Source: an uncultured Bacteroidales bacterium (GTDB taxonomy: Bacteria; Bacteroidota; Bacteroidia; Bacteroidales; G3-4614). Taken from it: DNA of 64,000 nt. This document shows positions 26,999 through 34,592 of this stretch, piece after piece. Numbering within the stretch: position 1 is the stretch's first letter; each line of letters begins with the position of its first letter. A program made the position numbers and the translations under genes. The notes below the pieces were generated by a model. That model had not been told where the DNA came from and searched no databases. It was given only the letters and a program-made list of their open reading frames with translations. The DNA lies in contig CASFRS010000019.1 of assembly GCA_949297125.1 (NCBI GenBank), positions 1-64,000 on the forward strand, given 5' to 3'.

Positions 26999-27219
26999 AA
27001 TCCGATAAAAGCGCCTTTTCTCTGTTTTACGGCTGCAAAGGTACTAAATTTAGGCTAAGAATAAAGATTGCAGGGCGAGAATATGCCGTATTGCCAACCC
27101 TGCCTGCATGGGGAAACTGTACGGATACATGCCGTAAAAGGGGTTTCTCCTCCGCCAGTTGCAGTCGATGCCTGCGTTGTTCACGTCTGCGCACGAGGTC
27201 CGGAATGGATAAAAATAAG

Positions 27220-27251
27220 TTGCAATATAAAGGTATAAAATATTAACTTTG
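27220..27251 (+). promoter_or_regulatory. Promoter of metF
   Basis: TTG (27220-27222), a 21-base spacer and TAACTTTG (27244-27251) match the Bacteroidetes housekeeping promoter. The -7 box is 31 bases before the metF ATG. Confidence 0.7.
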
Positions 27252-27282
27252 TAAAGCGATATAAAAGCGACACGTATTGCGT

Positions 27283-28233
27283 ATGAAAGTAATAGAGCAT
27301 ATAAAAAACAGCAAAAGCACGGCATTTTCGTTCGAGGTTCTGCCGCCGCTGAAAGGGAACAGCATTGCATCGGTGTATGCAACGATAGACAAACTGCGCG
27401 AATTCGACCCCAAATACATAAACATAACGACCCACAGGAGCGAGTATGTATACAAGGATACCGACGACGGGCTGTTCAAACGGGTAATTACCCGCAACCG
27501 CCCCGGAACGGTAGCGATTGCCGCAGCCATACAGAACAGGTACGGGATAACTGCGGTGCCGCATATAATATGCAGCGGGTTCTCGAAATACGAGATAGAA
27601 TATTCCCTCATAGACCTGAACTTCCTGGGAATATACGACCTGCTTATATTGCGCGGCGACAAGGCAAAGCACGAGCAGTATTTCACGCCGCTGCCCGACG
27701 GGTATTCGCATGCGATAGAACTGCAGCAGCAGGTGAACATGTTCAACCGCGGGTATTTCCTCGACGGGAGCAAGACCTCCATTGCAACCCCGTTTTCGTA
27801 CGGGGTGGCAGGTTATCCCGAGAAGCACGATGAAGCCCCCAATATGGAGCAGGACCTGATGCGTCTTAAGGCAAAAGTCGATGCCGGGGCAGATTATGTG
27901 GTAACGCAGATGTTCTTCGACAATGCAAAATTTTTCGCTTTCGTCGACAAGTGCCGTGAGGCAGGTATAACAGTCCCCATAATACCCGGTATAAAACCGA
28001 TAAACCTGGTAAACCAGCTTACGGTGCTGCCTAAAGTGTTCCATGTCGATTTGCCCGAGGCGTTGGCCGCGGAGTTGGGTAAGTGCAAGGATAACAAGGA
28101 AGCGGTAGAAGTAGGGGTAGAGTGGGGCATCATGCAGGCTCGCGAACTGAAGGCGAAAGGCGTCCCGAGCATACATTTCTATTCCATGATGGCCGCAGAG
28201 AGCGTATATCGCATAGCAAAGGCTGTATATTGA
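27283..28233 (+). CDS. metF: Methylenetetrahydrofolate reductase
   Basis: The 316-residue FAD enzyme reduces 5,10-methylene-THF to 5-methyl-THF for methionine synthesis. Signatures are FSFEVLPPLKG (with the catalytic Glu of the family), DLLILRGDKA near residue 128, ADYVVTQMFFDNAKF and PIIPGIKPI. The ATG at 27283 is preferred; an in-frame TTG lies two codons earlier. holB follows 7 bases after the stop, so the two are co-transcribed. Confidence 0.95.
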   Translation: MKVIEHIKNSKSTAFSFEVLPPLKGNSIASVYATIDKLREFDPKYINITTHRSEYVYKDTDDGLFKRVITRNRPGTVAIAAAIQNRYGITAVPHIICSGFSKYEIEYSLIDLNFLGIYDLLILRGDKAKHEQYFTPLPDGYSHAIELQQQVNMFNRGYFLDGSKTSIATPFSYGVAGYPEKHDEAPNMEQDLMRLKAKVDAGADYVVTQMFFDNAKFFAFVDKCREAGITVPIIPGIKPINLVNQLTVLPKVFHVDLPEALAAELGKCKDNKEAVEVGVEWGIMQARELKAKGVPSIHFYSMMAAESVYRIAKAVY

Positions 28234-28240
28234 CAGGCAG

Positions 28241-29374
28241 ATGTTTTTCAGGGATATAATAGGGCATGAAGAGATAAAGCGGCGTCTTATCCGTACCGTA
28301 AGGGAAGGTACTGTACCCCAGGCATACCTCTTTTGCGGGGCGTCGGGCGTAGGCAAACTGGGGATGGCCCTGGCGTATGCCAGATACCTCAACTGTACAT
28401 CGCGCGGCGAAGACGATGCTTGCGGGGTATGCCCCTCGTGCAGGCAGATGACGACGATGATGCACCCCGACGTGCATTATTCTTTCCCCGTGTATAAATC
28501 GGATAAACGGCGCAGCGGGTGTTCCGACGACTACATAGCCGAATGGCGCGATGCCCTTTCCCGTACACCGTACCTGTCGCGGGAAAAATGGTCGGAGGCG
28601 ATAAACAGCGGCAATTCGCAGCTATACATATACGCCGACGAAGCAGGGTCCATAATCAGGAAACTGAGTTACAAGAGTTTCGAGTCGGAATACAAGATAC
28701 TTATAATGTGGTCGCCCGAGTCGATGCGTACCGAATGTGCCAACAGCCTGTTGAAACTGATTGAAGAACCGTACGACAAGACCCTCTTCATATTGGTTTC
28801 CGACTCCCCCGAGAAACTGTTGCCCACCATAGTTTCACGAACCCGTATACTGCGTTTCAGAACCGTTCCGGACGATTTGGTCTCTTCCCGCCTGCAAGCC
28901 GATTTTTCGCTCGACAGCGAGAACGCCGATGAAGTGGCGCGTATTTCCAACGGCAGCTATCGCAAGGCAGTGGAGATAATTCAGCAGACCGAAGAGAACG
29001 ACAGGTTTTTCAATCTGTTCGTTGCCATGATGCGCAATGCGTATGCCCGGCGGATAAAGGAGATGAAAGCCTGGAGCGAGGAGACGGGCTCGCTCGGGCG
29101 AGAAGCCGAAAAACGTTTCCTGCAGTACTCCCAGCGGATGTTGCGGGAGAACTACATATACAATACCAGGGTATCGGCGCTTACCTATATGACGAAACGC
29201 GAAAAAGAGTTTTCCGTCCGTTTCTCGCCTTTTATAAACGAGAAGAACGTGATAGAGATAATGGAAGCATTGAGCAATGCAGAGCGCGACATAATACAGA
29301 ACGCCAACGGAAAGATTGTATTTTTCGACCTTTCCATAAAAATGATACTCCTGATAAAGAGAGCCGCTTCCTGA
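28241..29374 (+). CDS. holB: DNA polymerase III delta' subunit (clamp loader)
   Basis: This AAA+ protein of 377 residues has a P-loop region FCGASGVGKLGMA near residue 31 and the DnaX/HolB zinc-module cysteines (NCTSRGEDDACGVCPSC). ANSLLKLIEEPYDKTLFILVS matches the sensor-1 region. Delta' is part of the clamp loader that places beta clamps on primed DNA. Its zinc module is like that of DnaX, but the C-terminal gamma domains are absent, so delta' is the best call. Confidence 0.88.
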   Translation: MFFRDIIGHEEIKRRLIRTVREGTVPQAYLFCGASGVGKLGMALAYARYLNCTSRGEDDACGVCPSCRQMTTMMHPDVHYSFPVYKSDKRRSGCSDDYIAEWRDALSRTPYLSREKWSEAINSGNSQLYIYADEAGSIIRKLSYKSFESEYKILIMWSPESMRTECANSLLKLIEEPYDKTLFILVSDSPEKLLPTIVSRTRILRFRTVPDDLVSSRLQADFSLDSENADEVARISNGSYRKAVEIIQQTEENDRFFNLFVAMMRNAYARRIKEMKAWSEETGSLGREAEKRFLQYSQRMLRENYIYNTRVSALTYMTKREKEFSVRFSPFINEKNVIEIMEALSNAERDIIQNANGKIVFFDLSIKMILLIKRAAS

Positions 29375-29398
29375 AAATTCGCGGATACGCAAAAAATG

Positions 29399-29456
29399 CC
29401 GGCGGATTGAGAGAAACAGCAGGCTCAGCCTTTAGCTCTCAATCCGCCGGTATTTT
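29399..29456. terminator. Two-way terminator between holB and metY
   Basis: A perfect 15 bp stem (29399-29413 with 29436-29450, 22-base loop) is followed by TATTTTG on the plus strand. It sits between the two convergent stop codons. Confidence 0.85.
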
Positions 29457-29477
29457 GTAATCCGTCGCGCCCGTCCG

Positions 29478-30764
29478 TTATACGGCAGCCAGCGCCTGTT
29501 CTATATCGGCGAGAATATCGTCTATATGTTCCGTGCCGATACTGAGGCGTATTGTAGAGGGGTGTATTCCCTGTTCGTTCAGTTCGGCTTCCGACAACTG
29601 GCTGTGGGTGGTGCTTGCCGGATGAATGGCAAGGCTCTTCATATCCGCCACGTTTGCCAGCAGGGAAAAGAGCTTCAGCCCGTCTATGAACCTCATCGCT
29701 TCTTCCGCTCCACCCTTTATGTCGAATGTGAATATGGAACCTCCGCCGTTGGGGAAGTATCTTTTGTACAGTTCGTTGTCGCTACGGTACGGCATGGAAG
29801 GGTGATTGACCTGCGCAACCTTCGGGTGTACCGACAGGTATTCCACCACTTTCATCGTATTGAAAACATGACGCTCTACGCGCAGGGACAAGGTTTCGCA
29901 CCCTTGCAGCAATACAAAGGCGTTTACCGGCGAGATGGCCGCACCCGTATCGCGCAGCAGCGTGGCCCTTATCCTTGTTACATAGGCGGCATCGCCGGCA
30001 ATATCGGCAAAAACCGTACCGTGGTAGCCGGCATCAGGTTTGTTGATTTGCGGGAACTTGTAGTTGCCTTTCCATTTGAACTTCCCGCTGTCCACTATTA
30101 TCCCCCCGAGGGCGGTTCCGTGTCCGCCTATGAACTTGGTGGCCGAGTGGACCACTATGTCTGCGCCCAGCGATATGGGCCTTAGCAGGAACGGGGTGGC
30201 GAAAGTGTTGTCTACGATAAGCGGTATGGAATGCCTGTGCGCTATTGTGGCCGTCTTGCCTATATCTATAATGTTGCAGTTGGGATTTCCCATGCTCTCG
30301 ATAAATACGAGCTTTGTATTCTCCCGTATTGCCGCCTCGAAGTTCTCAGTATCATCGGGATCTACGAAAGTTGTCTCTATGCCGTATTGGACAAGAGTGT
30401 TGGCAAGCAGGTTATAGCTCCCGCCGTAGAGGGTTTTTGCCGCTACTATGTGGTCGCCGGCGCGGGTAATGTTGGTTATGGCGTAAAATATTGCCGCAGC
30501 TCCGCTTGCAACGGCCAATGCCTCTATGCCTCCTTCAAGGGCGGCGACCCTCTTTTCCAGTACCGTCTGCGTGGGGTTGGAAAGCCGGCTGTACAAATAC
30601 CCCGGTTCATTGAGGGCGAAGCGGGCGGCAGCCTCGTTGCTGTTGCCGAATACGAATGACGATGTCAGATATACCGGTACGGCCCTTGCCCCGGTGTCCG
30701 TATCGGGCGCTTCCTGGCCGGCGTGAAGTTGCAGTGTCTCGAAATGCATATTTTTCTTTTCCAT
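29478..30764 (-). CDS. metY: O-acetylhomoserine sulfhydrylase (MetY type)
   Basis: A 428-residue PLP enzyme of the Cys/Met metabolism family. Visible are FETLQLHAGQEAPDTDTGARAVPVY, YSRLSNPTQTVLEKRVAALEGG, VDNTFATPFL and the PLP lysine in VHSATKFIGGHG. MetY makes homocysteine from O-acetylhomoserine and sulfide. It is convergent with metF-holB; MetF supplies the methyl group for the next step, so the neighbourhood is partly a methionine locus. The start at 30764 gives MEKKNMHFETLQ; Met6 is an alternative. Confidence 0.92.
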   Translation of the reverse strand: MEKKNMHFETLQLHAGQEAPDTDTGARAVPVYLTSSFVFGNSNEAAARFALNEPGYLYSRLSNPTQTVLEKRVAALEGGIEALAVASGAAAIFYAITNITRAGDHIVAAKTLYGGSYNLLANTLVQYGIETTFVDPDDTENFEAAIRENTKLVFIESMGNPNCNIIDIGKTATIAHRHSIPLIVDNTFATPFLLRPISLGADIVVHSATKFIGGHGTALGGIIVDSGKFKWKGNYKFPQINKPDAGYHGTVFADIAGDAAYVTRIRATLLRDTGAAISPVNAFVLLQGCETLSLRVERHVFNTMKVVEYLSVHPKVAQVNHPSMPYRSDNELYKRYFPNGGGSIFTFDIKGGAEEAMRFIDGLKLFSLLANVADMKSLAIHPASTTHSQLSEAELNEQGIHPSTIRLSIGTEHIDDILADIEQALAAV

Positions 30765-30813
30765 GACAAATAAAATTCTACTCTGATAAGGCGTGTAACA
30801 TAAAAATTCCGTA

Positions 30814-30845
30814 CAAAACTAATACTTATATGGCATATCATGCAA
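30814..30845 (-). promoter_or_regulatory. Promoter of metY
   Basis: On the minus strand TTG (30845-30843), 21 bases and TAGTTTTG (30821-30814) match the Bacteroidetes consensus. The leader of about 45 bases leaves no space for a SAM riboswitch. Confidence 0.6.
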
Positions 30846-30926
30846 CACGGCAGCAGCGGTTACGCTGTAAATTATTGCATGCCGTACCTCCCTGTCAAGG
30901 TGAAAATATCTGCGGGCGATGATGCG

Positions 30927-30954
30927 TTTGCATGAAAAAAATTCATTAACTTTG
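30927..30954 (+). promoter_or_regulatory. Promoter of ssrA
   Basis: TTTG (30927-30930) and TAACTTTG (30947-30954) lie 16 bases apart; the -7 box is perfect but the spacer is short. The mature tmRNA would begin about 65 bases downstream after processing. Confidence 0.5.
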
Positions 30955-31022
30955 CAATCTGCAAGATGAAAACAATCCGCAGGGGCGGGCTGTTTAACGG
31001 AAAAACATACTTGCCGTATCTC

Positions 31023-31418
31023 GGGGCTGTTTGGATTTGACAGCGGGCAGAAGCGGTATGTAAGCATGCAGAGCGTCATAAGTTTGCTCTATAATCACAG
31101 CTTATAAAAAATTAATTGGCGAAGAAAACTACGCTCTCGCTGCATAAGTTGAAGTTCAGTAGACTTGCTTAATTCCGATACCAGGTATTGGAACGAGACA
31201 TCGCCGGGAAGCTGTTGTCCCGAAGCGTTCCCACAAGGCGGTGCAGATAAATCGGGAATAGTCCGGCGCATGCTCCGCGTGTCGGGCGAAATCAAGGAGC
31301 TAAGGTGTACGATTGGATGCTTCTGTCCGGCGTGCGCCCTACAACCAAGCAGAAGATAAGCATGTAGAAAGCATATTGGTTCCTCGTATGGACGAGGGTT
31401 CAACTCCCTCCAGCTCCA
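31023..31418 (+). ncRNA. ssrA: tmRNA (SsrA)
   Basis: The 5' end GGGGCTGTTTGGATTTGACAG and the 3' end pair as a tRNA-like acceptor (GGGGCTG 31023-31029 with CAGCTCC 31411-31417). The T-arm GAGGGTTCAACTCCCTC lies at 31394-31410. The proteolysis tag is read from GGC at 31118 to the TAA at 31145-31147 and spells GEENYALAA after the resume codon, close to tags of other Bacteroidales. tmRNA rescues stalled ribosomes with SmpB. CCA is not encoded (the next bases are CGA). Confidence 0.95.
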
Positions 31419-31455
31419 CGAACAACCTAGATTGTTAAGGTTTTACAAAGGTGAA

Positions 31456-31498
31456 CACCCAAAAAGGACTTAAAAACGGGTTTCTTTTTGGGTGCTTT
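31456..31498 (+). terminator. Terminator of ssrA
   Basis: An 11 bp stem (31456-31466 with 31484-31494) precedes CTTTC, 38 bases after the tmRNA 3' end. Confidence 0.7.
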
Positions 31499-31514
31499 CA
31501 TTTAGAAATAATAT

Positions 31515-31655
31515 TACCTTTGTAGTAGCATAGCAAAAACCGGGTGCCGATGGTCGCAACGTGGTAGCGGGGCGGGCCGAAAGGTCGGTATATTGTAGGT
31601 TCAACTCCTGCCGGTATTCGGTTTAGGGGCTACCTTTTGGATAGCCCTTATTTTA
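31515..31655 (+). ncRNA. tRNA-like small RNA with its own promoter and terminator
   Basis: A TACCTTTG -7 box (31515-31522) is followed by a sequence whose ends 31540-31549 and 31612-31621 form ten consecutive pairs (three G-T). Just inside the 3' strand is a T-arm-like hairpin, stem 31595-31599 with 31607-31611 and 7-base loop TTCAACT. Eleven bases of this arm (GGTTCAACTCC) are identical to the T-arm of the adjacent tmRNA. A GGCC-GAAA-GGTC tetraloop hairpin sits in the middle. A normal anticodon arm is missing and a stem of 10+5 bp is too long for a tRNA. A hairpin at about 31624-31648 followed by TATTTTATT ends the unit. It may be a degenerate tRNA, a mobile-element RNA or a new small RNA. 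Confidence 0.5.
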
Positions 31656-31985
31656 TTAACCGGTAATCGTGCGTGTTCATATCCGATTCATCAACTACGC
31701 CCCACGATTTGGCGACGTTGGCCGTTACACCTTTGTACTTATAGTTCGGGTGTACTACAACTTTTATAACCTTCCCTTTTTCGTAAGGGTGGGTATAGAC
31801 GTAAACCAATTCCTTAGAATTTAGGTCTTCGTAAATATGGGTCGGCGCGTTTATGGCGGTTTCTATTTCCCCGTATCGAGTAATTGCTACGGTGCCCCTT
31901 TGCTTTCTTTGGGGTGGCCTATGTACTTTAATACTGTCCGGTTACGGATATTTTCCCCTTCCCGATACATGGCATGCGGGATAGC
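31648..31985 (-). pseudogene. Frameshifted remnant of an unrecognised gene, possibly phage-derived
   Basis: Two pieces of plausible protein lie in different minus-strand frames. The downstream piece ends at the stop codon 31648-31650 and contains IREIETAINAPTHIYEDL, LVYVYTHPYEKGKVIKVVV and TANVAKSWGVVDESDMN. The upstream piece, near the thioesterase stop codon, reads AMYREGENIRNRTVLKYIGH before a stop. Together they look like one coding region broken by a frameshift near 31890, with no good start. The charged, Tyr-rich C-terminal piece reminds me of small nuclease-like domains at the ends of phage proteins, but this is a weak impression. Confidence 0.5.
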
Positions 31986-31987
31986 CG

Positions 31988-32395
31988 TTATTTCCCCGGC
32001 TGCGAGGGGCTTGCCTGTTTGCGGTACAGGATGCCGTCGACAATAGCTATTACTTTTCCGCCGTCGCCGGTTACCGTTGCGCTGTAATGTGCGATATTCC
32101 TTTTCAGCAGCCGTTCGCGTGCCTCGGCCCTGATTGTATCCCCTTCCATTGCCGATTCCAGGAAGCGTATGTCCGACTGTATCGAGAACGACAGTATGCC
32201 ATGAGCATTTGCCGCTGCCGCCATGGCAAGGTCGGCAAGCGTGAATATTGCCCCTCCCTGAGCTACTCCCCCGGCGTTCAGGTGGCGTGCCTCTATTTTC
32301 ATCGATGTTACAGCGTACCCCGGTTCTACCTGTTCTATCGCAATCCCTGCATCCGAAGCAAACCGGTCCTTTTTAAAAAACTCTTTCCAGTCCAT
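31988..32395 (-). CDS. PaaI-family hotdog-fold thioesterase
   Basis: The 135-residue protein has the hotdog signature HLNAGGVAQGGAIFTLADLAMAAAANAHG: an Asn-Ala-x-Gly turn, then Gly-Gly-x-x-x-x-Leu-Ala-Asp with the catalytic Asp on the long helix. SIQSDIRFLESAMEGDTIRAEA follows. PaaI-type enzymes hydrolyse acyl-CoA thioesters, often phenylacetyl- or hydroxyphenylacetyl-CoA; the substrate is unknown here. The neighbouring genes give no pathway context. Confidence 0.88.
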   Translation of the reverse strand: MDWKEFFKKDRFASDAGIAIEQVEPGYAVTSMKIEARHLNAGGVAQGGAIFTLADLAMAAAANAHGILSFSIQSDIRFLESAMEGDTIRAEARERLLKRNIAHYSATVTGDGGKVIAIVDGILYRKQASPSQPGK

Positions 32396-32511
32396 ATCTT
32401 TTGTATAGTATAAATAACAGTACTGTTGTCAAAATGCCGGATACATGCACTCTCTGCCTGTCGGCATCGTACGGCGTTGTCCGGATTCGGCAAATCATGG
32501 CGCGGACAGCA

Positions 32512-34332
32512 TCAGCCGTCGCTCCTTCTCTTGTCGATGATTATTACCGTATTGTTCAACCCAAGCACGTTGTTGGTTTCAATGCTTTCCGACAGTCTCC
32601 TTACAAGCCAGCCGCCGTCCGTGTCGCTTGCAATGCTTATATACGATATGTCTTCGGCAATATCTTTACCGCCTTTGCCAGCAAGGTTTATTGCCGGATT
32701 TACGGCGCACTTGCTGTTGTCCCTCAGGGCGATTGAGATTTTTTCATCCGTATCGCTTACCCTTATGTCTACGGCCGCCCTGTCATCCCTGTCTCCCGTA
32801 TTCTTCGCTATGGCTGCGATATACTCTTCAACGGCAACGGCCGCCTTGTTGGCGTATAGTTCATCGGATGTGCGTTTCAGGATACTGTCATATATCTTTT
32901 CCGATGCCGTTATGGCCCCCTTTATCGAAACTTCAACCGACAGGTCGGCCACTTTTGCGGGTTCGGAATACGGAATCTGCAATATCCCGTACCTGCCGTT
33001 GCGGTTTTTTCGCCAGTCTTTTGCATATGCGTATAAAAACAGCACCCCTACGGTTATCAGTTCCGCGGCGAGAAAGGCGAGCCATATTCCCATGAATCCC
33101 AGCATATACCCGAGCAGGTAGGCCAGCGGTATTACAAGTGCCACTTCCAGTGCCTGTATGCCCGATGCAAGTTTTATTTTTCCTACCGACATGTAGAAAT
33201 ATGCTGTCAGGACAATGAACGATGTTCCCAGAAGGCTCAGGGCGAAAAGGCGCACGGCATTCCTGCCCAGCGTTATCAGTTGCGGCGAATCTATGCCGAA
33301 GATGAAAAGCACTATATCGGGAAACAGTATTATGAACATCACCAGAGCCGAACATACAGCCATGAGAATTTTCATCGAGTATTTGAAAATTCCCCTTATT
33401 CTGGCGTAATCCTGTTCTCCGTACAATACCCCTACGATAGGCGACAGGGTCATGGCCGAACCCATGGTGAATATAGATATGAAACTCCAGCACATAAGGC
33501 ATACGGTGAATATGGCGATGCCGCTGCTGTTGTCTGTCAAGTGTTCGGCCAGTATGTTTATTGCAAATATCTTGAGCGAAACAAGGAGGCTTATGAGCGC
33601 GGCGGGCCATCCGGTTCGGGATATGCGCCACAGTGTCCTGCCTGTTTTTTTCATGCCGTCAGACAGTATGGCGCCGAGATGCTTCGTGTGTCTTGCAATG
33701 TCGGGAAACACCAGCAGAACTCCCGATAAATACCCTATTATCATGGCTATGCCGGAAGCCTCCACACCCATGCCCATGAATTTTATCATTACGAAGTCGG
33801 CTGCAAGAACTACACTGTTGCTCAGTATTATCACCCAAGACGAGAGCCCGGCTTTGCCGTCTATGCGTACGAGGTAGGTAATCCCTATCGAGATGACATA
33901 GAATACCGTGCACCATAGCATACGGCCGTAGTATTCTTTTGCAAGGGGCGTTACCGATGCGCTGTTGGTTACGAAAAATACAAGATTGTCGAAAAATACT
34001 ATTTGCAGGAGCAGTCCGGCCGTAGCAAACAGAACCAGGGCAATGAGGGCGACAGCGTATATGGCGTCGGCTTTTTTCTTGTCTCCGCACCCCATGGCAA
34101 TAGCCATTTCCGACGATGCGCCTGTTCCGATAAGTATTGCAATTATCGAGTATGTCTGGAATATGGGCAATATCGTGTTTATTGCCGCCATCTGTTCAGT
34201 GCCGAGCAAGTGCCCCACCAGAATGCTGTTCAGTACGTAAGCTATCGTGATGCTCATGCACATCAGCACTGTAGGGGCAAGGAACTCCCCGTACTTCCTC
34301 CTTATTATTGATATTTGCTTGACAGATACCAT
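32512..34332 (-). CDS. MATE transporter fused to a GHKL/HATPase_c-like domain
   Basis: Residues 1 to about 445 form a 12-helix MATE efflux transporter (drug or cation antiport), with GEFLAPTVLMCMSITIAY, GHLLGTEQMAAIN and GTGASSEMAIAMG at the start. A further 160 residues follow. They resemble a histidine-kinase/anti-sigma-type ATPase: ELYANKAAVAVEEYIAAIAKN at the N-box position (about 490-511), IALRDNS at the G1-box position (about 535-540) and GGWLVRRLSESIETN at the G2 position. The normal Asp-x-Gly is Asp-Asn-Ser, so ATP binding may be altered. The ATG at 34332 is preferred over a TTG 32 codons upstream. I infer cytosolic control of the transporter. Confidence 0.8.
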   Translation of the reverse strand: MVSVKQISIIRRKYGEFLAPTVLMCMSITIAYVLNSILVGHLLGTEQMAAINTILPIFQTYSIIAILIGTGASSEMAIAMGCGDKKKADAIYAVALIALVLFATAGLLLQIVFFDNLVFFVTNSASVTPLAKEYYGRMLWCTVFYVISIGITYLVRIDGKAGLSSWVIILSNSVVLAADFVMIKFMGMGVEASGIAMIIGYLSGVLLVFPDIARHTKHLGAILSDGMKKTGRTLWRISRTGWPAALISLLVSLKIFAINILAEHLTDNSSGIAIFTVCLMCWSFISIFTMGSAMTLSPIVGVLYGEQDYARIRGIFKYSMKILMAVCSALVMFIILFPDIVLFIFGIDSPQLITLGRNAVRLFALSLLGTSFIVLTAYFYMSVGKIKLASGIQALEVALVIPLAYLLGYMLGFMGIWLAFLAAELITVGVLFLYAYAKDWRKNRNGRYGILQIPYSEPAKVADLSVEVSIKGAITASEKIYDSILKRTSDELYANKAAVAVEEYIAAIAKNTGDRDDRAAVDIRVSDTDEKISIALRDNSKCAVNPAINLAGKGGKDIAEDISYISIASDTDGGWLVRRLSESIETNNVLGLNNTVIIIDKRRSDG

Positions 34333-34489
34333 GTGCAGGAATACCGTTGCGTCGGGATTCTGGAAACCCGCGTACAGGACCGTTTGCGGTTGTGCGGCAT
34401 TGCAATATATTGCCGGTGCTATCGCCAACCGTCAGCGAAGTTATTAAAAAATGTCGTTATATCGACAAGGTAGAACCCTGTATATACGA

Positions 34490-34571
34490 AAAAACGGATT
34501 GCAGGTATTTGCAAGCCGCGGCATGGAGTGCTCCACAATGTTCCGTACGCCTTGAAAATACCTGCAATCCG
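34490..34571 (-). terminator. Terminator of the fucosidase gene
   Basis: A 16 bp stem (34495-34510 with 34556-34571), with additional inner pairing and a long loop, is followed on the minus strand by TTTTTTCG. It lies about 20 bases after the fucosidase stop codon. Confidence 0.75.
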
Positions 34572-34592
34572 CGTTCGGTTGCGGTAAGGCTG

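Noticed and set aside
27181-28392. 403-codon open frame on the minus strand
   Set aside because: Antisense to metF, which has full enzyme signatures.
30765-30845. SAM riboswitch before metY
   Set aside because: The leader is only about 45 bases and lacks SAM-I or SAM-II conserved elements.
31394-31622. Direct repeat of the ssrA 3' end as an attachment-site pair
   Set aside because: Only 11 bases of the T-arm match; the rest of the 3' end is not duplicated.
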